Assembly (NCBI GenBank): GCA_023055355.1
Contig: JALJCS010000015.1
Location: 16,543,516 to 16,607,515, forward strand
From: Agelaius tricolor
Taxonomy: Eukaryota > Chordata > Aves > Passeriformes > Icteridae
Length of the DNA stretch: 64,000 nt
Reading direction: 5' to 3'
Shown here: positions 13,560 through 26,179 of the stretch, piece after piece
How the letters are laid out: each line of letters starts with the position of its first letter
How positions within the stretch are numbered: position 1 is the first letter of the stretch
The notes under the pieces: model-generated
Told to the model about the DNA's origin: nothing
The model's input: the letters and a program-made list of their open reading frames with translations, nothing else
The model's database searches: none
Made by a program: the position numbers and the translations under genes

Positions 13560-14460
13560 CTCCTGGGCTGCTGTTCTCAGGTAATAACCTGGGCCTGGGC
13601 AGGACCTCCCCAGCCTTGGAATCTTCAGTAGTGCCAGACCCCCCTAACATCTGTCTAGCCTGCTCTGGAAACCCTCTGATGAAGGCTGCATCATTACTCA
13701 ATTCCCCCTGTGGTTAGAAAGTTTTCCTCCCAGTCATCCTAATGCATCTTGGCTGAAAATTAAATTGGTTTCTTTTGAATTCCCTCAAGTGGAAGGAGAA
13801 CAATAAGCACCAGCCTTTGCATAACTTTCTCATATTAGAAAGACTATCACCATGATTTCTCTGTAGGTTTATCAGTTTCCACAACTTTTCTTCATAGATC
13901 ATGTTCTATAAATTTCAGATTTTCCTGTCACCCTCCACTCAATTTAATATGCTTTCTTGATATGTAAAATATGGTGCCCAGTGTAGTTCTTTAGCTGTGC
14001 ACATTCCACTGCAATTTTCTTTTCCCACAAGGACATTATGTGTGACAAAACCAAAAGCTGAAATCAGGACAATTCAGCAACATCTTACCCCTTTCCCCAG
14101 GCTAGTTATTCTTTCAGAGAAAGAAGTCAGATGGATTTGCTGAGAACAAATCACTTCAATCTTATATTACCTTTTACAACCCTCTTATCATCTCAATAGT
14201 TAGATATTTTTTTAAGACTTGTTCCAGTGTATTTTCAGGAATAGTGATTGGAATGACTTGTTCAGGAATTCCAGAACCCTTGTTTTTCTCCTTTGAAAAA
14301 GGTACATAGAACACTTACACTTTTTTATGATTATGTCTTCCCTCATTCTCCCAATTGTCAGAATATAATTTAGCATTTGCAGAACATCAACCCATGCTTG
14401 TGTTTCATGCCTATGAAATTGAATGATTGATGGACTTATTCTAAGAACTTCCAAGAGAGA
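13560..14460 (-). mobile_element. Old, internally deleted CR1-family LINE remnant
   Basis: Read on the minus strand, two collinear pieces resemble the CR1/L3 retrotransposon clade. Piece one (about 14130-14450) resembles the part of ORF2 that encodes the early reverse-transcriptase region of the EDPGNYRPVSLT type; similarity is clearest over 14218-14320. Piece two (13600-14010) resembles the ORF2 C-terminus. The translated YEEKL at about 13882-13896 corresponds to the family YEERL motif, followed by degenerate sequence with frameshifts and stops. In intact CR1 these regions lie roughly a kilobase apart; here they are about 150-250 bp apart, so the middle is deleted. Divergence is high, suggesting an insertion that predates modern birds. 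The match is from remembered family consensus, not an alignment. It is not functional. Confidence 0.65.
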
Positions 14461-15416
14461 GAGTTAGATAGCTAAAAATTCAAAATGAATACACAGAAGC
14501 CATCCAGCTCCCCACTCCAAGCAGATCCAGAGGTGAGGTTCCCACTGCAGGTCAGGCAGGACCCACATACTTGGTGACACCCAGCTCTGCTTCCTGGCTT
14601 TGCACATTCAAGAATGAGCAAATTCATGGAGTTGAATTGTCAGAAGAATAAGTATAGGGGTAAAAAATGCTCCTAAAGATGCCAGAGTGTGTAGCTTCAA
14701 AGGATTGAAGAGGTCAGTGATATCTTCCAGCAGCTGACACTTATCAGGTGGGTTTTCCTAGAAAGTGGTGTCTAACCAATGCAGTGTGAGGAGTACACCA
14801 CCAAATCCTGGTTTATTGGAAAGAAAAAAGGGAAGAATTCAGAGCTGAGGAATACCAGCAGAGTCCAAAAGCTTTGACTTTGGGGTTTTATGCTCATTAC
14901 TGTAGCATTTCAAGATGTTTTCTTCTATCCAACACAGCTCTTGCACCGACTTCCAGCCTGGTTGCTCCTCGAGTGCACAGCATATAGTTCACACTGTGGT
15001 TTGACTATTGTAAATACACATCAATTCCAAATAAACTCATAAGCACTCAAGAACTGGTATGTATGACAGCTCTTCAGAGCCCTTAAAGTTGTAAACACAC
15101 TGATACAAGCAACAATTTACAAGCTATGGAGCACTCCTGAGGTGGAGTGCAGAGACTGCCAGAAAAAATAATGCAAATGCCATTTTCTGAGTTGCAAGGG
15201 AATTACCCTTCTCTGTTTGCCTCCCACAGTATCACCCTGCCAGTGCCTCACAAATACCACTGCAAGGTCACACCTCAGTCACCAAAGCTGTCAGTCCTTC
15301 CCAAGGAACAGGAGAGAGAAATGAGAACCAGAGCCAGGGACCAGGTCCCAGCCTTGCCACCCCTTCCCCACCGTGTTTCTGGCAGTGGGATGGAAACATC
15401 ACTGCAGTTATAAAGC
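14461..15416. other. Noncoding stretch, no gene recognised
   Basis: Unique-looking sequence. The open frames at 15147-15413 (plus) and 15275-15565 (minus) overlap each other and the tandem repeat that follows, and show no domain. No convincing splice or promoter signal. Confidence 0.55.
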
Positions 15417-15470
15417 TCCACATGTGCAGTTCGAGGGTTCCACATGTGCAGTTCTAGGGTTCCACATGTG
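15417..15470. repeat. 22-bp tandem repeat carrying an E-box palindrome
   Basis: About two and a half copies of a 22-bp unit start at 15417, 15439 and 15461. Copies one and two differ at one position (TTCGAGGG versus TTCTAGGG). Each copy holds the palindrome CACATGTG, an E-box of the CANNTG class, so three identical E-boxes lie exactly 22 bp apart, close to two helical turns. The array may be a chance minisatellite or a binding array. Confidence 0.85.
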
Positions 15471-17859
15471 AGTAAGGTGACTGCAGGATGGGTTGCAGGT
15501 TTGTGCTTAGTTGAAGGGAACCTTTCACTAGTAGTGGAAGGCAGGCAAATTGAAACCTTTAGCAAGCATTAAATGCCCTTAGAAATAAATTGCTGTCTTT
15601 GTGAGCTGCCCCATCTGAAGAGTTGTAAGGTACCACAGGAAAAAGAAGTCTTTATGAAGAGCTGATTCATTTTATGTCACTTGTGCACTAACTAAAGACT
15701 ATGTTATCTTCTGAAATTATGGAAAGGGGGAGGATATTTTTAGTAATTATTGGCTACTCAGGCCACTGAAAGAAAGTATGTTTCTCTGGGTACAACTAAT
15801 TCTGCTTGTGGTTTCAGAGACCCCTGCCAATATATATTTCAATAATATATACATTACGAACTGCTACAGCTGGCAAGGTGTACCTGTGTTGTCTATTCCA
15901 GGGAAGGATTTTGCTGCCTATTCAAAATGAATAGATTCAGAAGTGGAATCCAGCATGGAAAATGAAGGACGGTCAGGGGAAGGGTAATATTTATGAAAGA
16001 TTGAGCATTTTAGTGTGCTACTGGCTTCAGGGTCTGCACTCCCTAAAAATACGAGGTTTTATGCACTGGAGTGCTGAGCAGACAGAGTGTAAGTGAAGCA
16101 TTTGTTTGAACCTTCACAAACAGGCAGTTGCTTAGTATTCAACAGAGAAAAGAAAAGGAACTTCTACATTTTATGTTGCTCCAGAGCAGAAACATTTTAC
16201 CCAAATGAGCAACCCAGTGAGGGCTTTTCAATTGACAAGAGCAAAGCCCTCTGAAACACACCTTGGTGCTGGCGCTCGTATGGCAGGTGCATCTTTCTGG
16301 AATGCCTCTCAGTGTTGGGGGACAGCATGGAACAAGTGCATGGACAGCTGTGAGACAGCTCTAAAGGAGGGATCCAGCGCACCAGAGGGTTGTAAGATGG
16401 GTCTGAGGGTTTGAGAGAGACATGGGGCAGGTACTTGATATCATTGAAGAACTGCCAGCCACAACTAAGGTGCAGATAAACCGTGAGAGTTAACACTCCA
16501 TGGCTGAATTCATTTTCTGGAAATACATGAATGCTGGTGAGCTGAAAAATGTGGGAGAACTATGCATTGCCAACAGCTGCCTGGTTCAAATCTGTAAATC
16601 TAAGAGACTACAAAAAAGTCTCATCCTGGGGTGACCAACCATTCATTGGACCAATGTTTGTGTCCTGAGCAGACCCAACCTGTAAACAACATTAACTTTC
16701 CATGTTGGTAGTAAAATCTGTGCGTTCAAAGACTGAATGGACATGAATTCTACACAACAGAACCTCTTTTCTACACCTACAGAGCCATTGTGATAGAAAA
16801 GAGGATGAAAATATAAAGTCCTGTAAATAAAGAGATATGGAAAACTGTCCTTACTAGCAACCAGAAGAAAACAATTTTCACAGCCTCCAATTATCAGTCT
16901 AAGCATGAAACTCAGGGGTGGGAGGACACAGGGGAAGCAGCACAACAAAGTAAAAACACTGACCCTAAAAACCCCTTTGCAGATTGCAGCAAGAAAACCC
17001 ATGGACTAGGTAAAAATGAGAAGGAATTGAAACACTTTTCTTCTTCATAGCACAGTGCTTTGGGTCCCTGATGCAAAGCACATGAGCACATCGCCCCTGC
17101 TCTTCCACATCCTTCCAAAGGCTGAGGCCTCCCACAAACATTTTTAGGATGACAGTGGCCAAAAAATAAAAACAACTTACATATTTGCTCAATGGATCTT
17201 CCAGAGTTCCTACTAATATCAGTTAATCACAAGTGGACTGTACCCTGTATTTCCTAACCCCAACATAGAACTGATTTTTGTCTTGATTAATTCAATGATC
17301 AGACTTGTATTCACTTTTGCTGGAACATGTTGGACCTCTGACTCCTCAGACTTATTTTCACGTGCCTGGGAGCAAAATTCCAGTTATATATCTATATTCA
17401 CTCTGCAGCTCCTCTTTCCATATCAGGCATAACTTTGCTCACATCCACAAACCTCCCCAAGCAAGAAATGAGCAGTGCTCCAAGGTTCAAGGATATAAAA
17501 GCAGGTCCTGCTCCCTGCTCTGTTTCTATGCACTTTTTTTTTTTTCCTGTAGTATATGAAGTGACTTACAGGAAGCTACCAGTAGTGGAAAGTTGTAATT
17601 CATTGGAAAAGAATCTGTGCTTTAAGGAATAGGCACCTTCTTCCTGGATCTCAAATAATATATCACATAATGCAATTATTCTATGTCTCCTGGTCATCAC
17701 ATGGTCTTGGGGAAATCAGAGTCAGATTTTTAATACTGAGTATATAAGGATACTATGGAATTACAGACTACATAGAACTATTCTTGTCTGCATAACCAAA
17801 CCCCTCACCAGAAACAAGCAATTTTTAAAAATTATGATCTGTCCTCCATTTCACACATA
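15471..17859. other. Noncoding stretch, no gene recognised
   Basis: No gene recognised. Minus-strand open frames of 119, 99 and 87 codons (16197-17175) overlap in different frames and lack domains. A T run lies near 17531-17545. Nothing else stands out. Confidence 0.55.
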
Positions 17860-18260
17860 CACACATAAAAATAAAATGCAATAAGCATTCTTTGGGATGG
17901 TTGCTTACCCAAAACATGCCAGACAATTACACAGTATGCTGTTTTAATTAGAAACTCTCCCTCTCAACAGGTCCCACTTGAAATGTGTGACACTCCTCTT
18001 TACCCCATGGCTGGAGTAGAATTGTATTACAATCACATCTCCAGTCAAAGAACATTGCCATTTTTTCCTAGATCAGACACCTGCTATCAATTTGAATGGT
18101 ATCTGATTGAATATTTGTGCAGGAAGGACAAGAATCAATTATTCATGAGTACTAAACAATAGACTGTATAAACACAGTTCATGAACCTGAATCCTTTACA
18201 ACCTAGCTTATCTTCGATACATTTATAAGGGCAGTCGCATCTTTTAAACAACTGACATAT
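17860..18260. promoter_or_regulatory. Candidate conserved noncoding element
   Basis: AT-rich, repeat-free block dense in short transcription-factor-like motifs, including a TTTTAATTAG homeodomain core near 17941, CAATTATTCATGAG near 18136 and AAACAATAG (SOX-like) near 18154. It has no open frame. The rare CpGs near 18214 and 18236 lie in otherwise CpG-poor sequence. The call is by texture alone and unmeasured. Confidence 0.28.
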
Positions 18261-19549
18261 CTGAGGCCTCCAAAAAAAAGGGGAGAGATGAAACAGGAAA
18301 CACGTTTTTGTTAAAGAAAATGTGAGGTGTTTTGGATTAGGTGGAGTTTCTTTTTGCTTATAAAAGTGGTCATATTTAACTGTTTAACAAAATTTAACTA
18401 AATATCTCATGTGACAGACATTTCCCTGAGACTCCCAGCTCACATTCTGCTGAACCAGGTCATTTGGGTAATTTAACTGAACACAAAAATATTTGCAACT
18501 ATTGCATTCTTACCCATGAGTCTTGTATGAGTTTTGGACTCCTACCTGCTCTTGGCAATTTAGGAGAACAAAACATTTTGAGGTTCTTCCTGTCACTGGG
18601 TCTTCTCCATTGCAGGAACCTGTGTTGTTTCCCTGGCAGCTTCATCCCTTTTAGGTTTCCAGCACAGTTCAATTAAGCTCAGCTGGCTCTGCAGTGCTGA
18701 TCTGGTTGGATTCATGCCAGCTGAAATCCTGCACCTTGGTGTCTCAGCTGAGCATGGCAATACAAACGTGGCTGATGTCAGATCCACACATCCAGGAAAA
18801 ATGCAATCCTGACATCATGGTGGAACGATACAGTAGAGACCAGTAAATAATGTATTCTTTTAAGAAAACTTCCTCTCTCCAAACAAGGCTGTTAATGTTG
18901 CTGTCATGTTTAATATATTTTTATGCGTACCCCTTTTATTTTCTGGGCTGGTTTTGCCCAGAGTTGAGTTTGTTTTCTTCACAGTAGATGGTATGGGCTG
19001 TGTTTTGGATTGGTGCTGCAAACAGCGTTGATAATTCAGGGATGTTTTTGTTATTTCTGAGCAGAACTTACACAGAGTCAAGGCCCTTTCTGCTCCTCAC
19101 CCCATCAGTGAGGAGATTGGGTGGGTTACAAGGGATTGTGAGGGGACACAGCTGGAAAAGCTGATCCCAACTGACCCAAGGGATATTCCAAGTCATTTGG
19201 AATCATATTCCAGCATATAAAACTGAGGGAAGAAGAAGGAAGGGGGTATGTTTTGTGTTCTGACATTTGTCTTCCCAAGACACCGTCACACATGATGGAG
19301 CCCTGCTTTCCTGGGAATGGTTGGACACCTGCCTGCCATGGGAAGTGGTGAATGAATTCCCTGTTTTGCTTTGCTTGCTTGTGTGGCTTTTGCTTTACCT
19401 ATTAAAATTATCTCAACCCACAATATTTCACACATTTATTCTTCCAATTCTCTTCCCCATGAACTGGGGGAGGGAGAGATCAGTTGTGTGATTATTTGCC
19501 AGCTGGGGTTAAACCACAACATTTTCTTATGGCAATGGTTTATACTTCA
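18261..19549. other. Noncoding stretch, no gene recognised
   Basis: Nothing recognised. Short open frames on both strands (up to 74 codons) have no supporting splice sites or domains. Confidence 0.55.
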
Positions 19550-20300
19550 ATGTTTAAAGCATGTGACATTCTGGAATTACAGCATCTATATTTAAAGTTC
19601 CAAGATTATAGCTTCTAGTGGTGAGTGCCTGAACTCTCATGAAATACAATTTGATTTAAAAATCAATCCTCCGATTGCGTTTAAAAAGGCACCTACTGCT
19701 GTTTATTTGTTTTTATGGAAAATAATACAGGCAATTAATTTCTTTCATACCTTAAGTGTCTGAGTTATGAAAGCCCATAATGCAACATGGCATGCTTGAT
19801 GAATAACAGCTGAGGTGATTTAGTTTAGAGGAAGTGATTGGCAGTTAGTGATTTTGATAAAAACTTGTGTGATATGCAACAGGCACCTCAGCTGTACAGC
19901 TGATTCACTGAAAACACATGCAGACTGAATAAAATTTCTATCATGTGAAGTTTTATGCTGGGGAGTCAGATAGAAGGAGGAGGACGTAATTCTTTCCTAG
20001 ATCTAGTAGCTGCTGCTTTAAGAAAAGAAATGACAAGGTTATGGGTTCTCCCTCTGCCATGCACCTCCTTCATAAATTTTAGCATTAAATTATAAATAAA
20101 ACATATGAGGACTCAGCTCAACGAGAAATATGTCTGGACTTTGGCACTGTAAAGGTCTGCACAAATCCATACAAGCTGCTTAACATTGATTTTCTTTGGC
20201 GTCTTTCGCAGCCCTATGCGGGCTTCGCAGTGGAAAAGGCAGACATGTCTTTTATTGTATCAGGCCCTTTGCCATTAATTACAGACATGCCTCTCCTTAA
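19550..20300. promoter_or_regulatory. Candidate cluster of conserved noncoding elements
   Basis: This is one of the most enhancer-like stretches in the window. It is about 750 bp without an open frame of 60 codons or repeat signature, and AT-rich, with motif runs such as CAATTAATT (19732-19740), TGATTTAGTTTAG near 19817, and CAGCTGTACAGCTG (19890-19903), which holds two CAGCTG E-boxes. At 20199-20230 several CpGs are kept in unique sequence, unusual for methylated noncoding vertebrate DNA. Conservation is inferred, not measured. An enhancer for a distant developmental gene is the natural hypothesis. Confidence 0.35.
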
Positions 20301-20770
20301 TGACTGGGCACAACTGGCCTGTTGATCCCCTGGCTGGATCACCAGAGGATGGAATCAACAGCACAGATGGGGACTGTGGGGCCATTTGCTATTCCTGGCC
20401 TCCCTTTTCTCCCCATCCTCTTCGCTCTTTGCCAACAGGAGCTCGGGGCCAGAACCCCAATGGGCCAAATTTTCCTCACTCCCCTCTCCTTCTGCACCAG
20501 TTTCTTCAAAGCAAAAATAAGCCAGCACACATCTCCACTCACCTTCAAGCAGAGGTCAGTGGGGAAAGCAAGAGGAAAGACTCATCTTTCATACACCTAG
20601 AAGTGAAAAACTCCACGGCAAAGCCAATATTAACTTCTCGCTCAACGTGGAGAGCTGACCAAACTGCCTGAGTCTGCAGAACTGAGTGGAAAAGTTGAAA
20701 AAAATTAAAAATAAAAAGTTTTGCTTGTGGTATTTTCACATCTTCACTCTGGCGCAGGCTAGAAAAGTAA
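20301..20770. other. Noncoding stretch, no gene recognised
   Basis: Moderately GC-rich unique sequence. The open frames of 123 and 92 codons on the plus strand and 69 on the minus strand overlap and share no recognisable domain. I consider them chance frames. Confidence 0.5.
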
Positions 20771-20850
20771 ATGGTCTTGGTGGTTGGTGCACAGGGCCAG
20801 GAGTGAGGAGCCCTGGGCTCTATTCATACCTCAGCTACTGACTCACTGAA
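20771..20850 (+). mobile_element. Ancient CORE-SINE / MIR-like remnant, 5' half
   Basis: The segment reads like the tRNA-derived head of the old amniote MIR/CORE-SINE repeats: GGTGGTTGGTGCACAGG, then GGAGTGAGGAGCCCTGGG, then a CTCTATTC box-B-like stretch and CTACTGACTCACTG. In the family this is followed by a tail containing a run like GAAACTGAGGCACAGAG, which is lost here. It is diverged and inactive. A remnant of the opposite end of a similar element lies at 57840-57960. Confidence 0.6.
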
Positions 20851-23800
20851 GCAAACTGTTTGCACAAAATTCTTGAAAAGCATTTGTTAATTTCAAGAGC
20901 CCAGTTTTGTGCATAAACAAGTAGAGACACGTGGGCACTGAGCATCTACTGCTTTTCATAAAGCCAGAGAGAAATTCCGGCATACACTGCACCACTGTCA
21001 ACCATCCAGACCAAGATCTGGACCTTCATTCTGCAAGACACAAAGCACTCTTCCATCTGAGTCGCAAAGATGAGAGCTCCTCCTGTGCCCAAGAAAGATT
21101 CTTCCAGAAGATGCGGGACTTGGCATTGAGTCATTACACCAAAAATGACTGGACACATGAGCTTGAGAAATTCCTGTTTCTCTCACCTGCTAAGTGGACA
21201 TTAAACATGGGTCATAAAAGTCCTTTGACCTCCTGCTCTGGTGTGCCAGAAAGCCTGGCAGTTCCTCAAGATCAGATCTGTTTCAGAAAAACAAAGCTTG
21301 CTATAACATTTTAAAGAACATTAGAAGATGGCTTGATACAGGTCTGTGCATTTTTCAACAAATGTTTTTTAGAGGATTTTTTTTTTCAGTATTCCCTTGT
21401 GTATGACATATGTTGAATTGCTTTTCTTAATAAACCTTTCATATCAATGGCATTCTCCTGGTTAAACTGTGCCTCTTGAGCAAGAGCTACTGAAACATGT
21501 ATCTGATTAGGAAAAACCCATGTTCATGTTAATTTCATGTTTTATTTATTTTTACTTACCTTTGACATGTTTCCTGGAAGATCTATCAATAATAGCCCAT
21601 CTCCATGATTGGTTCATCCAAATAATGACTGTTGAGCATGTAAAACAAATTGGGCAAGACCCTGCACGAAGAGCAGGAGGTAGAGCTCTCATCAAAATCA
21701 ATTCTCTCTCAGATATAAAAGGTCACTGATAATTATGCGCATGAATCTAAGAACGAAATTTGCCTCTTTGAGTGGTATTACCTCTTCACTTGCAATCACA
21801 CAGTAAACAGGAAAAAGACAGAATTGACTGAAACATCCTCGCTGTTGTCCTACCAGCTGAACACTCTGTTTCTGTCCACAACTCACTTTCTGCTGAATTG
21901 CCAGCATTCAGCATTTCAAAACCTGATGCATTTTCTTTGCCCAGGGCAGATTATACATGGTATGTTTTTCCCCTCAACTGACTTTACAATTATTGTGCTC
22001 CTGGAGAATTTTCCTCCAGAATTATTCAAATCATGAGGAAATTTATTTGCTAATTGAAGAAAAACATGGTGCTTTACTATTAAGGTCTAGATGTGAAGTC
22101 CTGACTCTCCTCCTGAAAGGCAGAGAAAGGTTTTGTGCTCAGGGACTCTGCCTGGTCTGTCATGGTGCTAACAGATCCCATATTGCCATGCAGCTGGTCT
22201 CCATTGGAATGCCCTCATCTCCAAGGGACAGAGGTATTTCATCACCTCTACTTCCTTCCATACCCTGAGCAAATCATTAAGAAAAAAAAAAAAAAGTAAA
22301 AATCCAAATAGTTGCTATTGCTCCATGAGCAGAACACAATCAATAATATTGTTAGGATTTAATATTTGAGAGAAATATGTTTGGAGAAAACAAGAAATGA
22401 GAAAATCAAATCAACCATGTCTTAAAACGCCTGGTGAACATGTCCCCGGCCTTATGTCCTTTATGGAAATTGTGCTTATACAAGAGATAACTCAGCAATG
22501 CAGTCAATAACTGGCAAACTTGATACTTCCTAAGGCTCTAAGGGGGAATGTCAACCAACACTGATGAGCAGCTTTGAACCCTTGGCCTTTCAGATGCAGG
22601 CTGACAAGTTAACAGGCTTTTCTTCCTCAGTGGGGAAGAGGGTTTTCATAGCCTGTATTCCTACAAATAAAATGCAATCCAAAAGTGCTGGGCACATGCC
22701 ACGTTTCTTAAAAGGGTAAGATTACTAGGGCCTCTTGATACACTGCGGGATGCCGATGTATGTTTGTACTCAGTGTGGTTTTTCCAGTGAAAAAATGGGA
22801 ACAAAAGAAATCCACGGAATCTCTGACACATGGGAAACACATCCATTCGGCAGAGAAGCAAAATGGAGTCTACTCGAGCTAATTTCTCCTCACTTAGACG
22901 TAACTCTACAGTAATGGACCACTGAAATAGCTTGGCATTGTCTCTTGGGATTAAAACACTGCTGGGTAACAACTGGAAGTGTTCTCTTCCTGTGGCTTTG
23001 AGAAGGGGGACCCCTTTATTTATGAAACAGCGGAGGCAGCGTTGGGCTGCATAGGCAAAGAGATTAAAGGAGATCTGCTGGTGACTCAGGTGTTCCTCAG
23101 GGTGAAGTTATGTATTTACTCCTTCAGTGTGACAAACTCTATGGAATGTCACCACAGTGACACACACCTACAGTAAAAAAGGTCTCAGGGTCAACAGACC
23201 TACAAAGGCCATGTCACTTGGCTACACTCATGTCTAGTCTAGGTGCAGGATCTTCTAACTATAAATCAGAGCAACCATCTTAAAGCCCTTACAGAAACAG
23301 CACTCTGTATTCTGGCTTCCAGATTCTTTTATATACATTTAACTACTTTGAGAAGTGGTCATTATTCATTGCTTCAAAAGGAGAGAAAAGACTTGAAAAG
23401 CATCTAAGTAAGATTAAGAAAAGGGATAATGTTCTTAACCTTCTCAGGCACAGATTGTACAGCTCTTATTTCTTTTTCTTAGGTTGTCCTATGTTTCCAT
23501 AGCTACAAATGTTATTTGTGGTTGGAAATTATGCACTCTCTTTTTATCCCCTGTACCCCATAAACATCTACTTAAATTTTAAATTTAATTCTAAGGGTTT
23601 GGTGATTTTCTTGGTTGTTGTTCACAAGTACAATATTTCCATCACTTTGTGAAAACTGTAAGTACTTTCAGTTTATGAAAATTGAGCAAAAGCATAGGCT
23701 CTGTCATTTTAAGACGTGGACTTCAGTCAAGCTTGGTATGGAATCCCACAGAATGTGTTCTTCAGCAACTCTGTTGTTTGTATTGAGATATCTGGTAAAG

Positions 23801-23937
23801 TCTTTTGGGAAAACATACCACATATCTCTTTAAGGTCCAACCAAAATATCATCTATCCCACCCTCAGTACAACAGCCTTGCTGAGATAAATAGTTGGGGG
23901 GAGAATCTTCCACTGTAAATCACACTAACCAAACACT
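20851..23937. other. Noncoding stretch, no gene recognised
   Basis: No gene recognised. The longest frame (127 codons, 20931-21314 plus) has no domain and overlaps minus-strand frames. A 14-base A run lies at 22282-22295. Nothing else could be assigned. Confidence 0.55.
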
Positions 23938-23995
23938 GCTGGGCCAAATTCTCTACACTCTACTCCAGTGAGATACTGTTAGTTCAACAGGGAGT
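23938..23995. repeat. Possible ancient amniote repeat remnant
   Basis: Contains GGGCCAAATTCTCTACACT followed by CTCCAGTGAGA. I associate this wording with a very old interspersed repeat scattered through bird, turtle and crocodilian genomes, whose copies often carry GGCCAGATTCTG and a TTGAAGTCAATGG motif. I cannot name the family. Short and weakly supported. Confidence 0.35.
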
Positions 23996-24239
23996 CTGAT
24001 TACTAGACAAAATTTAGGAGGTTAAAATTAAGACAACATAACTGTGGTCCTCTAAGAAATTATTCTGTTCTTATTTTCTTGCCTCTCTTTTTCTTGGCAC
24101 CGGGGGACTTTGGGTCAGAGCTAAACAGCTTATGAACTCATTTCCTAAAATTTTCAGTCTCCCAAAAGCTTGCTTTCCTTGGATTATTTTTAATTCAGCC
24201 AATTTGTAACACATATTCAGACTGTATCCTCCACAACAT
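23996..24239. other. Noncoding stretch, nothing recognised
   Basis: Unique-looking sequence between an old repeat remnant and an enhancer-like block. It has only a 61-codon minus-strand frame without support. Confidence 0.5.
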
Positions 24240-24560
24240 TTTATGATAAATCCCATTCAATTTCATATGTACGGTTGCAAGCTTTATTGCTTAACAAACA
24301 TTTCATCTACTCTCCCATAATTTATATCTGAATGGGTTTATTATAGACATTGCATTTCATTCATTGTGCAGTTAATTCTGCAACATGCTGCCTGTTTTCT
24401 GTATGGCCACTCCACCATTATGTGCTTTCAGTACAATTGAATTTTTCCTTGGGAGCTTTATGAAATGGTTTATGAATATGTAATACAAATTGTATTAACA
24501 AGGCAAATGTACTTTTTATTCCTTTTGTGAGCATTTCCAGTCAATGACTAGTAAGAGAAC
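24240..24560. promoter_or_regulatory. Candidate conserved noncoding element
   Basis: AT-rich, repeat-free and motif-dense. It includes TTCATTCATTGTGCAG, TTTATGAATATGTAATACAAATTG split by short spacers, and an imperfect dyad AATACAAATTGTATT (24482-24496). It lacks open frames and reads like deeply conserved vertebrate enhancer sequence. Inference only. Confidence 0.33.
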
Positions 24561-24839
24561 AAGCATAGTAGCACATCTCCCTCAATTCCTATTCACCAAG
24601 GCTACCCATGCAATATTATTTTTAAAAGGCTCATCACTTCAAAAAAAAAAGAAAGATGTTTAAAAATCTTGCTGGTGCTGCAGCCACACCCTGAAGAAGA
24701 ACACAAGAAAGCTTTCTAACATGACTTCTCTCTTTGTGGGGAATTCTCTCTTTCTCTTCAGGTAAAAGGATATTTGGCAGATGCTACCTTGAAAAGGCAT
24801 TCCCCTCTATCACCTCCATTTCAGGCAGTCCATTGCCTT

Positions 24840-24960
24840 GATTACCATTATGTGTTTATTTTTCATTAACACCCAGAAACACCAATCCTGTTGCATCACA
24901 TGCCTATTTGCATATTAAAACAGAGGCATAACATATTAAATCCTTGCCCTAGAGCTGTGA
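24840..24960. promoter_or_regulatory. Candidate conserved noncoding element with POU octamer
   Basis: A short AT-rich block containing a perfect POU octamer ATTTGCAT (24906-24913) and ATATTAAA/ATTAAC homeodomain-like cores. With the block at 24240-24560 it may form one regulatory cluster. Texture-based. Confidence 0.3.
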
Positions 24961-26179
24961 TTGATCATACACACCAAGTGAGACAAGCAATGGATATGAT
25001 CAAAGAATGGGAGGAAGAACAGGGTCAGAGAGAGTTACAACATATATGACATTTCTTGTGGGTTCAACAACTGCTGGAGGGACTATGTCATGTGAAGAGG
25101 AGGTCTAGATGATGGTAAATGGCCACATAAATTTTTAAGGGAGCTCCTGGAATTACAGTCAACATATTAATATACTTGGAAAAAAAAACTCCACCAAAAT
25201 GGTAATTTTTTTTTTACCTGAATTAGTTTATTTCCATTTGATAGAAAGCAATTTGCACACGCAGAAATGAAGGCAGGCCCTTGGCTTCTGAGACCACGTG
25301 AAGCTTCCATACAAAGGGAAGCAGAAGCTTATTTTACATCACAACCTCCAAGGCCACCACAACGCCCTTGTTAAACCTCACAGGGGGATTTACTAATGCA
25401 CTTTACCTGCTCACACACTTTCTAAATCTTCAGATCTGTCTCTGATTTGAGAACATTTAAAACCCTGATAAAAACTTTTATTAAAAACCCCATCCTTCCA
25501 CTCAGCATCTTGGCCAGCCCACTTTCTAGAACAAAACTGTGTCCAGGCACTGGCTGATGAGTAATGGTTTGCCATATGTTCTTACTTACAGCACAGGGGA
25601 TTAACTCCTCAGTGACATGATGGGAAGGCTGGAGCCTCCAGCAGGAAATCATGTGGTACTGACAGAAAAATAAAGGAAATGGAACAAGTCTGAATATATT
25701 TCTGCTCAACTGTACAGATTACAAGAAGGGACAGTGCAAAAAAGATTGCTGCTGGAATTCTGATTCTTTTGAAGTCTGACCATGGGCTCAGTGATGTCTC
25801 TACTATGGATACTGGGAGGAAAGCAATACTTAACAGGGTTGGTTTCTTCCCAGTATTAGATATAACAGAAATATAGCAAGGTGGATTATAGACTAAGGTT
25901 CGGCTGGCTTCTGATTTTAGAATCCCTGACATATGCTTGGAAGAAAATCCCCAGGTGTCACTCTAGATCTCTGGAGTTAGCCTGGATTTGCAGGGAAACC
26001 ATCAAGAATGAAGAGCAAGTAGAAGAAGGGACTCTCACATTTCAGGAAACTCAAGCACTTGTAGAAGCACTCCTATTTTAGGAAAGAGCCCTGCTTCCAA
26101 AGAAGGGATCTTCTGATCTGCCTTGCATATGCAAAGTGGGGTTCAGGACTGAAACACTCAAGCAGAGCATCTTGTGTTT
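24961..26179. other. Noncoding stretch, no gene recognised
   Basis: Nothing recognised. Minus-strand open frames of 95 and 107 codons (25422-25932) overlap in different frames, and neither has domain or splice support. Confidence 0.55.

Noticed and set aside
20931..21314. 127-codon plus-strand frame
   Set aside because: No recognisable domain, overlapping minus-strand frames of 70 and 62 codons, and no start context; expected by chance in 64 kb.
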